A stretch of 64,000 nucleotides of DNA from Marsupella aquatica (taxonomy: Eukaryota > Marchantiophyta), in assembly GCA_973895155.1 (NCBI GenBank), contig OZ316891.1, forward strand, positions 21,452,001-21,516,000. Direction: 5' to 3'. Below are positions 53,794 to 64,000 of this stretch, piece by piece. The notes beneath the pieces are model-generated. The model had not been told where the DNA came from and searched no databases. It worked only from the letters and a program-made list of their open reading frames with translations. The position numbers and the translations under genes are program-made. Every line of letters starts with the position of its first letter. The first letter of the stretch is position 1.

Positions 53794-56700
53794 TTATGGA
53801 TCCTCTATGAACTTGCTTGGCCATAATACCAAAGAACCTGCAGCATCTCCAAGTGTCTTTTGAGGAGGATCATCATTTGTGTTTGGAATGGGAAGGACAG
53901 CTTTAGGTTTCACTAGTAATGTGACTAACACTACTGAATAACCTGGGGGAATCCTCTTGCCATGGAACGTTGTGGAACCAACCTGCACTCTGGCAAATCC
54001 TACTCGTGTTCCACTCTCATCAACAGCTAACAAGCCACTTTGTCCCTCAGCATTAGGTGCTTTCCCCACTTCCACCTTAGATCTTTCTGCCAGCACTGTT
54101 CTTGGAGGTTTGTATGAAACCTTTGACGTGGCTCTGCTCCCACCAGCAGACTTGCTTCGTGTGCGCATGCTTCCTCTCTTCACAGTAGTGAAGCTAGGCT
54201 CAGTAGGTTCCTCTGTTAGGACTGTCACAGTAGCAGGTTCATCACCTGGGAGTGTCATACCAACTAACTCTTTGGTTGGATTTATCTCAACAAGAGGCAC
54301 ACCTGTCATTGAGAATGATACATTCTGCAAATCATTTATCTCTGCAATGGAGTCAAGATCTACATAGCATGAATCTGGCTCAATGGTATCATTGTCATGC
54401 TTGCTGATATCCTCATTTGCCCCAACATTGATATCATCCACTCCCTTGCCAATGTCATCCTCATCCAAACATGGTTGACTGCCCTCTGTCAAACAAGTTG
54501 CTTGTACAGACTGCAACTTTGTTGCCTCTAAATTACAGCGAGTATTTGCCAGGTTCTCATACTTCTTCTCTGTAGCACCTGTCTTATTCTCTATGGACAC
54601 AACAACCACAATATATGTTACTGAAAATAACACATTCAACAAACAATGTCAATTCAAACTATACATTTAATAATCATATCCCACACAGTTGTAAAGGCCT
54701 TACCTTCAAGCCTACATGTCGTTGGCATGCCAGAAGAGTGCATCGACTTTGCCACCTCAAGTGGTGATGGTGGAACTCCTGCAGAATTGGAATCAATTTT
54801 ATCTCTCACCGACACAACAGCTTCCATTAATGTCTTGAAGTTCACATGGAACAAGTCAGTCAATGAATTCAAACGTTCATTGATCTCTGGAAGACATGTT
54901 TCGACAGCCTTCAAACGACCACTTATCTCTGTAAGTGAAGATCCACCTCCCTACATGACACAGGGGTATAGGTTCAATCACTCCATATGAAATGTTGGGC
55001 AATATATGCACAATCAATGTTATATACAGTGTACACCTGAAATTCAACGCAGGTCATTCAATTACCAATCAGAACTCATATAACTTACATGCTTGGAGGA
55101 TTCAGATGCACCCTCTTGAGCCCGGGTGTTCACAATTTCAGCCCTCAACTCTTCTTTTGAAGGGCTTTGCCCCAATTGGGCTTTCTGCACATGCATGGCA
55201 AACACAAGTTATCGATCAATATTCAGGGAACGTACACTAAAAAACAAAGTTTACATGTAGGGACAGTACACTAAAAAATAGTACATAGTGTAGCATAAAT
55301 TACATAGCTAGGCCATTCATTCTTACCAAACGTTTAGCTGTCGGTGCAGTGCCGGTCCTTCCTGTCAGATTAGGGTTCTGAACACTCAACCTGGCCTCGG
55401 TCATCTGTGAACTCTTCTTTTTTGAAGCATCTGTTACAAAATAAGCTACTAACCTTGCCCACACTTTATCATCACAACTGGCTGGTGGAGGCATATCTGG
55501 CTTCTCCCCACCTTCCTTCCAAGCCTTATGCATTCTCCACCTCTCTTGCTTGATAATTTTACCTGCTGTACTCTCTAGGCAACCTATGTCCACGCCATCA
55601 TCACTGCCCACATAATTCCATTTGGCAGCAACATTTTCACATACAGTCTTCCAATCTTTTGGATGCTGTTTTTTAAAATTAATAACACTCACATCTAACC
55701 AACGCAATACTTCAGCTTTCAAATCAGCATGCCATCGGTTCTTGCGAGGACACTCAGCATCCACCCATTGTCTCTCATTCAACTTTACGTTCCCTTTCTT
55801 TGTCACCTCCCCTCGTGCACTGCTCTCGGTAGTACTGGGCGTTGTATTGGCCACCCCTTCATTCACCCTACCTGGGGTTCTGAAGCCACCTGGGAAAATA
55901 CAATGCCATTCATGCTTGAGAACTACATATAGCAGAATGGATGACGGCAACATTCAATGCTTCACTTCAAGAAAAATTCTTCAAACATACATACCTGTAG
56001 CTCTGCCTGTAGATGCCTGTGCAGGGACTGCACTCTGAAATTGTTGCGACCCTGGACCACCTGTCCAGCCTAGTACAGGGGCCGGATGATGTCACTTTCT
56101 AGGTATGTGTGTGCAAACATATGTACTGAAAACTAAGTACAAACTGTAGGAAAACAACTGAACATTCACCGACATACCTGTCCCCCTTCCGTGCTGCATC
56201 TGCATAGGGGCATTAGTGAATACTTGAGTCGATGGTTCGACTGTCCAACCTGCACACATACATTTTCTATCATTATACATGTGCAGAGTCCCCCCCACGT
56301 GAATGGACTCCACATATAATGAGTTCTTCCATTGCTGACAAGATCAGACATTACCTGCTCCTCTTCCAGCGTTTGTAGGTACTGAATTTTGATATCCCTG
56401 CCAATTACCTTCACCACCTTCCCAACCTTGTTCATTCCACGACCCACCACCATCCTCCCAACCTGGTTCAACCCATGTCTGTCCTTGTGGACATTGGAAC
56501 TGATCATTACTAGCATTTGCCCAATCAGGTTGGGCAGAATCTGCATGCAATGGCAGGTGGACAGAATTTCATGTTGTCTGAATCCAATACATCCCAAACA
56601 ATGTCAAAAATTGATATGCAGTCTGAAATTCAGGAGTGCCATGCCTTCACAAAGAACTGGCATATAGATATATACTCACATCCCCACGGTTGAGGTGGAC

Positions 56701-57585
56701 GTCCATACCCACGAGATTGTGGGTTTGGACCTGCTCTGCCTCTACCACGGGCATAACCTAGAGCTTGCCCCCTGCCATAGTATTGGGCACCAGCCTGGGA
56801 TCTACCACTACTACCACCTCGCCAACCTTGATCAGAGGTCAGCCCCCCCTGCTGGTATGGTGCATGCACAGGCTTCGAAGGCAAAACAGAACTGGCAGGA
56901 CGCTGCATCACATCACCAACTACAATGTCAGGAACTAAGCAAGGTACATATGTGTAGTACTGAACATATGAAACCTCTAAACAAGAGTTTTTAACTCAAA
57001 ACCTTGTTGGGAAAACTACTTACATGTTTCTTTTGGGGCTGCTCTGCAATGTATTCATCTTCATAACCCCCATCCTCATCCATTTCCTCTGGAAAATACT
57101 CATCATCTGCATCTTCTTGTCTAGTGTCTGCACCCACCTGTGCAGCATCAATGTCATCTCCACATTCTGCCATTGTAGGTACGACCTTCTTGCTCAACCT
57201 GTCACTCCGACGCACAGGCCCAGAGATAGTGCTGGTCACCCTTCTTGCGTACTCCTTTTGTTTCTTTGAAAATGCTGTGGCTCTGCGACATTCCAATATG
57301 AGAATACAGTCACAATTTCAGTGCCACATTGAACTATTCATGTCACACAAACTCAGCGGAGGGGTGTAGTTGAGAATCGTTCCCTTACAATTCAGCCACA
57401 TCCTTTTCCAGATCCAGTTCTGCGATTTTGGCTTTCACGTATGCTCGTTGTTCCATAGCTTTCCTTTCATACTCACACATCTCTGTGTCACTCTGTTCCA
57501 TCCTACTGGACCACAAAAACATGTCATCTATGGTCACCCCGTATAACACAATGCAACCACAATCACCAGGCATCCATCCATACAT
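53794..57585 (-). CDS. TNPA/TNP1-like CACTA protein, copy 2
   Basis: The exons are the same as those of the copy at 41854-45645: the Gly/Arg/Trp-rich segments, the Transposase_24-like core at 55953-55300, the helical exon at 54914-54654 and the final exon ending near 53794 with the TLGDAAGSLVLWPSKF tail. I see no disabling change. It is expected to bind the subterminal GTGAC motifs and to work with TNP2. Confidence 0.75.
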
Positions 57586-57657
57586 CTGTGTTGCTTCAGA
57601 ATTACTTTATTACACATCCTTCCCCTCACTAATGTCTATGCAAACAATTCACATTAC

Positions 57658-60600
57658 TCATGGCACAGGCACACTGTTGGCATCTGCATCTCTGAATTCG
57701 CCTCCTTCAGCAAATGCATCTACCCTTGTCACAGGAATGAAGTCCCCGCTATCATGAACTACAGGCACTTGGTCTGAACGCCGACGATCAAAGGCACTAT
57801 GAGAGTGTAAATGAAACTCAAGGTTTGATCCTTCCATCCGGCGTTGCCTGGCCTGTTTATGACACACTACACGCCAACCTGGGGAGTCTTCCACATCCAG
57901 GAAGAAAGCTTGCTCCACCTGACTAGGAAACACAAATGGCTCAGACCATTCGGGCAATTTCCCTCTGAAATTGGCCAGCAAGAAACCGTCGTTGTCTCTC
58001 TTCATGGTAGCCCTGTTACCAAGCCAATCCTGCCGCACCCATGAACCTTTCATAAGAATCACAGGACTGGACACCGCCCCATAGTCCAGAGCCCATATGT
58101 CAACTAATTCTCCCACATATCCCATCTCCATCCAGGCCCTGTCGTGATTGTGGCTCTGTTGCTCAAATACAGTGATGAGCCCGCAGTCATTCGTCACCCT
58201 GTAGGCACTGTCACCATCCTTCACTCGGAAGTGATTCCCATATGCTCTCATCCGTTTGTAAGTCTTCACTTTCAGGCTAGGGGCATTAGACAGTAGGTAA
58301 ACATCTGCATCCATGTCTGGGTGGGTCTCGTGATGCTCTCTAATTGCCACTCTGATCCACTCCATGAAACCTGGAAAAGTTGTTCCTGCAGTGGGATGGG
58401 CCGCCTTCAATGACTCATACTCCCTGAACGAACAACCACACAGCATTAGCTTGGGTAAACATGAACAGGCTGAAGGAGAAAACCACACGAACACAACATT
58501 TAAGCTCATGAACTGGATTATAGCACATGTATGCACTCACTGTATCCAGGGTTCCATCACCACAGTGTTGTGCAATACAAAGTCATGTGCCAAGTCTCTC
58601 ATAGATATGGTCAGGTTCTTTGTGGTTGCAGCCCCTTCCAGTACTTCACCTACCACCCCTTCCTCCTCATCAGAATTCCACACCCTGGTCTTCACATGCT
58701 CATATTGTGCTATGTATTCGGTCAGAAATCCCAGAGTCTCATCCTTGATGTAACCTTTAGCCATGCTTGCTTCAGGTTTGTAATATGTTCTCACGTGACC
58801 TTTGAGTAGCTTCATGTACCGTTCCAAAGGGTACAACCAACGAGCACTCACAGGCCCAAATTGGTGTAGCTCTTCCACAACATGGACAAGTAGGTGGGTC
58901 ATGACATCAAAAAATGCGGGAGGAAAATAAATCTCCAGGTCACACAGCACCTGAGCGACATCTTCTGTCAGTTGTGGGAAGTGTGTTTCATCCCAAACCT
59001 TCACACAAATACGACGAAACACATCACTGAGTCGCATGATCACAGTACGAACAGGCTTCTGCAACAGGCCCCTCAGGCATAAAGGCAACACCTGTTGCAT
59101 CAACATATGGTAGTCATGGCTTTTCATACTACCAAGCTTTCTAGTCATGATATGCTTCTTGAAAGCACTGCCATAGTTTGAAGGAACCTTCAAAGAACTC
59201 AACCTCTGCACAAATAGTTCCCACTCTGTGTCTGTCAGAACATAGGGCGCTTGGTACTTCAAGAGCACATCAGCTCTGTGGGCATGTGGCCTCAACCAAA
59301 GATGGGGTTTCATTCCCCTCTGTTCAAGATCCAATCTCACTGAACCAGTGTCTTTCTCTCCACACAAGAATCTGAGTAGACTCTCACAAATATTCTTTTC
59401 AATGTGCATAACATCAATGTTATGTTTGCTTGGCTCAAACTCCTGCATCGTTGCAATGCAAAAGCGTCAGGAAATGCCTCAAGTTTAGTCTCTCTCTTCG
59501 AAATGAATGCACATGCTCTGAACCAAAACATGTATCCCAATTAGCATCAACTCCAAGAGGCTTACCCTCCAGTACTTGAGCTCCAAGTCCAATATGCTCA
59601 GTCTTTTTACACCATATCGCTTTATTGGATCACTCACTCCATCTTCCCTGCCCCCTCGTTTGATATAGTCATCCCTCAGTGCTCCCCACTGCCTGATCTC
59701 CTCTTTGGTCACTCGTGCCGGGGGTCCACGTTGCTCAATCTCATTGCCAAAGTGTGCAATCAGTGCCTGTCTTTCTCTGTAAGGGTGATCTGTCTTCAGA
59801 AAACGACGATGGCCCATGTATATCACTTTCTGCAGGGCTCTGGAGTACTCACTGGTGACATTGCGCCCACAGATAGTACAAGCACAATATCCTTTTGTTG
59901 TTTGGCCTGATATCATCCCATGGGCTGGGTAGTCAGCTATAGTCAGAATGACAATGGCTCTAAGGATGAATGGGTTTAACCTCCCAAGCCTCTGTAGGAC
60001 ATCATATGTGAGAACTCCTTCCTCCCAAAGCTTTCTCAATTCCTCCACTAGGGGAGCCAGAAACACATCTATGTTGGCAGATACAGCACTGTCTGGCCCT
60101 GGTATCAGTAGGACCATCAGAACAAAAAATCGCTTTGTAGTCATCCAAGGAGGAAGGTTATAATTCAAAATAGTTACAGGCCAGCATGAAAATTTGTTGT
60201 TCTTGTCTCCAAATGGGTTTACCCCATCCAATGACAGCCCAAGTCTGACATTCCTCGGCTCAGCAGCAAATTCGGGATACATCTCATCTATGAGTTTCCA
60301 TTGCCTTGAATCTGCAGCATGTCGTTGTAGCCCATCATCACTTTTCTTGTCAGTTGCCCAAGTCATCATCTCCGAGATGGCACGGCTTCTGAACATCCGC
60401 TGAAGTCTGGGAATGAGTGGAAAATGACGAAGTACCTTGGCGGGAACCATAGACTTTCCTGAGTTCCGATACCTGTGCTTCCCACACTTAGGGCATGTCA
60501 ACGATTCTTTATACTCCTTTCTGAAAAGAACATGCCCATCAGGACAGGCATGGATCGAATCATAGTTCAATCCAAGATTAGATATGCATCTTTTTGCCTC

Positions 60601-61389
60601 GTACATGTTCTTGGGCAAAATATTACCATCTGGTAGCACAGTTGTTCGCAAGAATGCCAACAACTCAGAAACCAAAACGTTGGGGACATTGTGGTTGCCG
60701 CAAATGTTCAGGAACATGATGACAAATCCCAGTTTAGAACATTTGCTACCGGGGTACAAAGACTTCCTGCCTTCCTGTATTTGCAAGGGAGAGCCAAACA
60801 TCCCATCATGCCCAGGGGTTTCCTGCCCTATCTCAAACTCATCAAGAGGCTCTTCGACAGGGGGCACACTTGCATCTGCAGCCGTATCCTCTTCATTGTC
60901 CAGCCCATCATGAAATGCATCCAAGTCTTGGAAGATGTCTCTCACCATCTCTTCCACATGAATTCCTTCGTCACGTGGTGCTGCCTGAGCACCATCCCGT
61001 TGGAGAGCTGACAACCCACAGAGACCAGCTACAACATTTTCAAATGCACCAGGCAGAACCTCACTTGCCCGTCTTGCAGCATTGGCAGCATCAAATTCTA
61101 ACCTCCACTCCTCGTCGGAAGAATCTTCCTCTGCAGGATCATTCCAAACTCGATGTCGTGGATCTCTTCCATGAACCGCGATATGCCGCCAAACCTCATT
61201 CAGACCCCTGGTACGGGATCCTTGGCAGATTGCACAAGGACATCTCATCCTACTGGCTCCTGAAAGTCTGGTTCGTAACCTTTCACGCTGCCAAAGCTTA
61301 TTATCATGGCGTGATATCCTTGTGGGATGATGCAAAGGCAGTGCCTGTGCCCTGGGCTGGGTCTGGGGAGGGTGGTGACCAGGGTGCAT
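57658..61389 (-). CDS. TNP2-type CACTA transposase, copy 2
   Basis: Three exons as in copy 1: the Transposase_21 exon (61389-59566), the DUF4218 exon (59442 to about 58540) and the DUF4216 exon (to 57658), with the same GTAAGC and GTGAGT donors. The open frames are the same length as in copy 1, so both copies could express transposase. Confidence 0.92.
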
Positions 61390-61822
61390 TGTAACAGGCT
61401 GGGAGCTCTGCAGTCATGGACAGCAGTGAACAAGGATGCCTAATGGTGGTATTTGTGTTCCATATATCCCTGACTGTATCTGCCAAAAGAGTTAACATAA
61501 CGTGTACTAAATTCTCACAAACCCTAAACCACCCCAAAAGAAAAAAACAGGTTCGCAAGTAGTGTACCTATTGTCAAGTGAATGACACAAAATTTCTAAA
61601 TGTTGGAGGGTGTCACCACCTCCTCCGCTGTCCTCAAATGTACCGCCTCTGCATGTACGTTTACAGTGACACCCCCAGGCAGCAGGAAACAACAATCCGC
61701 CAACAGTAAAATAAGCCCAACTGCCACCAACCATAACAAGGTACATTAGTTCAAAGATCACATTTATTTCAATGATCTGATTTATACAAAAAAACTTGTG
61801 TCCAAACTGATGCTACTACTCC

Positions 61823-62701
61823 TCACTCTGATTCAGAATCGCTAATGACCCATTCCTCACTTGTTGTCTCATAGTCCTCTCTGTAAGGATCCTGACCCTT
61901 CCGTGGCCAGGCCTCAAAAAGATCATAGTCCATTGGGTTTTGACGCTTCCCAGCTGCTACTGATTCCACAAGCCAAGCATATGAAACCACAAACACATTA
62001 TGGGACATGACATAAAAGCGAATGTCTCCCTTCCCAAACTTGCGGCAGGCTTTGGGATATGACTTAGTAATGACATGAGTGGTGTCCTCTGTTATATTCT
62101 CCTCCACTGTCCCACCTAGGTCAAGCACTGTGGACTTGTACACTTTGCACTTAACCTCTCCAATTCCCGCCTCCACAAATACCATGCTCAGCCCTTTCAG
62201 AATGGGGGTTGGTTGCTTCGTCTCCTCAGCCAACATACTCTTCAGCCTTGTAGAGCTCTGTCCTTTGTTGAGTACAGGTCCATATTGGAGATCAGCAAGC
62301 CGTGCCTTTGCTTCCCAGACTTCTTGTTCAGCCCAAGCTGATGCAGTAGCTTCTTCATCCTCCCACAACTCATATTGCTCAGTATCCTGTACAATCTTAT
62401 GTGCTATGGAATCTGTGATCCAAGAGGCCTCAACTACTTTTAGGCCTTGCTTAGTAATTGCAGAATTCATGTAGGACCATGACCACTTCTTTATCACTGA
62501 TAGCCATGTCCCTGCAACAACATGTGTAGTCTCTGGAGTGATGTCCTGAACTACAGTGCCATGGAGCTCAGAGAATCGTTTCTGTACAGTTGGCCAATGC
62601 ACTTTGGTCAACCCATGCTGGCCATGGACCAAAATCGCTCTGACCCCTGTAAACACTGCTGGGTGGTCACACTTTCTACGTTTACCAGGCTCCATGTACA
62701 C
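61823..62701 (-). CDS. Tandem-BRCT protein, CACTA copy 2
   Basis: The 292-codon frame is the same as at 49883-50761, with two BRCT-like domains (Trp signatures VVEASWITDSI and VSYAWLVESVAAG) and an acidic SEEWVISDSESE tail. It keeps the same position upstream of TNP2, which shows that the gene moved as part of the element. Confidence 0.82.
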   Translation of the reverse strand: MYMEPGKRRKCDHPAVFTGVRAILVHGQHGLTKVHWPTVQKRFSELHGTVVQDITPETTHVVAGTWLSVIKKWSWSYMNSAITKQGLKVVEASWITDSIAHKIVQDTEQYELWEDEEATASAWAEQEVWEAKARLADLQYGPVLNKGQSSTRLKSMLAEETKQPTPILKGLSMVFVEAGIGEVKCKVYKSTVLDLGGTVEENITEDTTHVITKSYPKACRKFGKGDIRFYVMSHNVFVVSYAWLVESVAAGKRQNPMDYDLFEAWPRKGQDPYREDYETTSEEWVISDSESE

Positions 62702-63287
62702 ACACCCTACGTGATGACAGTGAATTTTGGAAGAATGGGTTCACCTGACAATACAAGGACAACAAAATTCCTGCTTTTTGAGTTGATCTGGCCCACTGGT
62801 GCTCAGGTCCGATTTTGATAGGTACAAGGGATATGTGAACAATACGTACTAGGCACCTGCACGGATGCAGGACATTGTTTGAATATATACTACAAAATCC
62901 ATATCCGTGGTGAAATGAAGTGCAACCAACTTGTCATGGCACATACATATTTTGTTGTAAAGGAGGATACATTCAATGACAAACTTATAGGGCAATTTGA
63001 TTAATTGCATGCCTGATAATTTATACGCTTACAACTTAGAAGTCCTGTTTTAATTTAGCAGTGTGATGAAAGTGTTTATGAAAATGACCACTCAGCCTAA
63101 ATACTTCCAAGAAGGCTTGTAAGGATAAGTTTGTATAGGCATGTACCCAGCCACTGACGCCAGAGCACAAGATAAGTGCTGCCTATATAAACTCGCCTAC
63201 CCAACTCCTTTTCAAAATTGGAATCTCTGCAATCTCAAAAAATAGTACATCCACATCAGGTGCACTGTGCATGTACAATGTTCAGCT

Positions 63288-63968
63288 TCACAGCCAAGAT
63301 ATGTGATCTCTCACAGGAGTGCGCGAGGTAGGATCAATGGCATGGCGATGACAATAAAATATCCATCGATCAACACCATGTGCAGAGTGATCATAGATTT
63401 CTCTGTCACAAGCATAACCCTCTGCTTGATGATCTTTCAGGCAATGATAGTGCCACATAGTGGGACACCTAGCACAGTGGACTATGTCAGTCCAGTAGTC
63501 ATCATCATGCTCACCACATGCCTTGCACCTATGAAGTGGGCAAGCTGTGGCATGAGCAGGCAAACACTCAAAACAGAAAAATCTCACACAAAAACGGTCT
63601 GGACATTTCCTAACATTTGCTGCAGCATCAACAGAGCCCTCATAGGACCCCAACTTCCCACACTGTGCACACTTAGCCTGCTTCTCCAAACAATCAGTGC
63701 ACATCCAGTCTCCCTGGTGTGTTGACGGGAGGCCCACCCCTGGACAGTTGTTTTCTGCAGCAAGGTCAGACTCCGGGTTGAGGTGGAAATGCCTCATGCA
63801 AGGGCCCTCACAAATGACCAGGCCCCCACCATCGTCACAAATGGCACAACAATGAGCTGCCTTCTGGAAAATCTGACTTGCAGAGAAGTTAGTAGCATCT
63901 GCCCCAAGTACACCTGTGTTTCTCACCTCTGTCACACGCTTTTTGGCTTGAATTTTAGGCCGTGCCAT
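63288..63968 (-). CDS. EDM2-like PHD zinc-finger protein, CACTA copy 2
   Basis: The 226-codon frame is the same as at 51348-52028, with all Cys/His ligands of the three fingers and the terminal TPVRDHIS signature. Its presence in both copies shows that it is a fixed part of this transposon lineage and not a host gene next to one insertion. Confidence 0.78.
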   Translation of the reverse strand: MARPKIQAKKRVTEVRNTGVLGADATNFSASQIFQKAAHCCAICDDGGGLVICEGPCMRHFHLNPESDLAAENNCPGVGLPSTHQGDWMCTDCLEKQAKCAQCGKLGSYEGSVDAAANVRKCPDRFCVRFFCFECLPAHATACPLHRCKACGEHDDDYWTDIVHCARCPTMWHYHCLKDHQAEGYACDREIYDHSAHGVDRWIFYCHRHAIDPTSRTPVRDHISWL

Positions 63969-64000
63969 GCCTGCGCATGAGATAGACTCTACAATTTAGC

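Larger units (their letters stand above)
52939..64000 (-). mobile_element. CACTA (En/Spm) DNA transposon, copy 2, runs off the window
   Basis: From CACTAGAAGAATCCGAGG at 52939 to the window end, the sequence equals 40999-52060 shifted by 11,940 bp. No indel occurs, since the register is kept throughout, and I noticed no substitution. The left flank is unrelated to that of copy 1, so the shared sequence begins precisely at the transposon terminus. It carries the same four genes. The 5' terminus is outside the window. Confidence 0.9.

Noticed and set aside
40999-64000. Simple tandem segmental duplication or assembly duplication of the whole block
   Set aside because: Both copies begin exactly at the CACTAG transposon terminus with different flanks, so transposition explains it better. 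Linkage across the N gap remains unproven.
1-64000. tRNA, rRNA or other structured RNA genes
   Set aside because: I found no stretch with complete A and B boxes plus a cloverleaf, and no ribosomal RNA signature. The only A/B-box-like pair (37.13-37.33 kb) fits a SINE better.

Overview
This is plant nuclear DNA from a transposon-rich, gene-poor region. The reasons are a Ty1/copia retrotransposon primed by initiator-Met tRNA, a chromodomain Ty3/gypsy element nested inside it, and two copies of a CACTA (En/Spm) DNA transposon with the plant TNP2 and TNPA/TNP1 proteins. Genes are split by GT-AG introns and no bacterial gene organisation is seen. I cannot name the species. A ParB-like plus N4/N6 DNA methylase-like gene that I do not know from model flowering plants hints weakly at a non-seed plant.

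Layout. 1-5550: no convincing gene, with several imperfect tandem duplications. 5551-15595: a copia element on the minus strand with both LTRs, PBS, polypurine tract and a 5-bp target duplication, but with broken coding. A gypsy element (8189-12212), flanked by its own 5-bp duplication, splits the copia integrase region. 15596-27700: mostly featureless AT-rich DNA, with a striking array of GACGCTT...AAGCGTC palindromes (17795-18408), a decayed minus-strand coiled-coil coding relic (about 22.4-23.3 kb) and small tandem repeats. 27765-35400: an unusual island holding a broken minus-strand gene of unknown family, a plus-strand gene that joins a basic nuclear-type linker, a ParB/sulfiredoxin-like domain and an N4/N6 DNA methylase-like domain (interrupted by one in-frame TAG), and a decayed NIF/FCP1-like phosphatase. 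Throughout the island a dispersed palindrome, core GCTCGAGATCATCTCGAGC, sits in introns and between genes. 35400-40998: intergenic DNA, a probable tRNA-derived SINE and a decayed minus-strand reading frame.

40999-64000: two same-orientation copies of one CACTA transposon. They show no indel over the 11,062 bp present in both and I saw no substitution. Each starts exactly at CACTAG next to unrelated flanking DNA, as expected of two separate insertions. A 100-N assembly gap (52413-52512) hides the far end of copy 1, and copy 2 runs off the window. On the minus strand, in transcription order, the element carries an EDM2-like PHD-finger protein gene, a tandem-BRCT protein gene, the TNP2 transposase gene and a TNPA/TNP1-like gene, then a terminal zone crowded with GTGAC motifs.

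Most noteworthy: (1) a CACTA transposon that looks intact and carries a chromatin-reader (EDM2-like PHD) gene and a BRCT gene, possibly as its own anti-silencing or repair modules; (2) the ParB-like/DNA methylase-like gene in a cloud of palindromes whose form recalls ParB binding sites.
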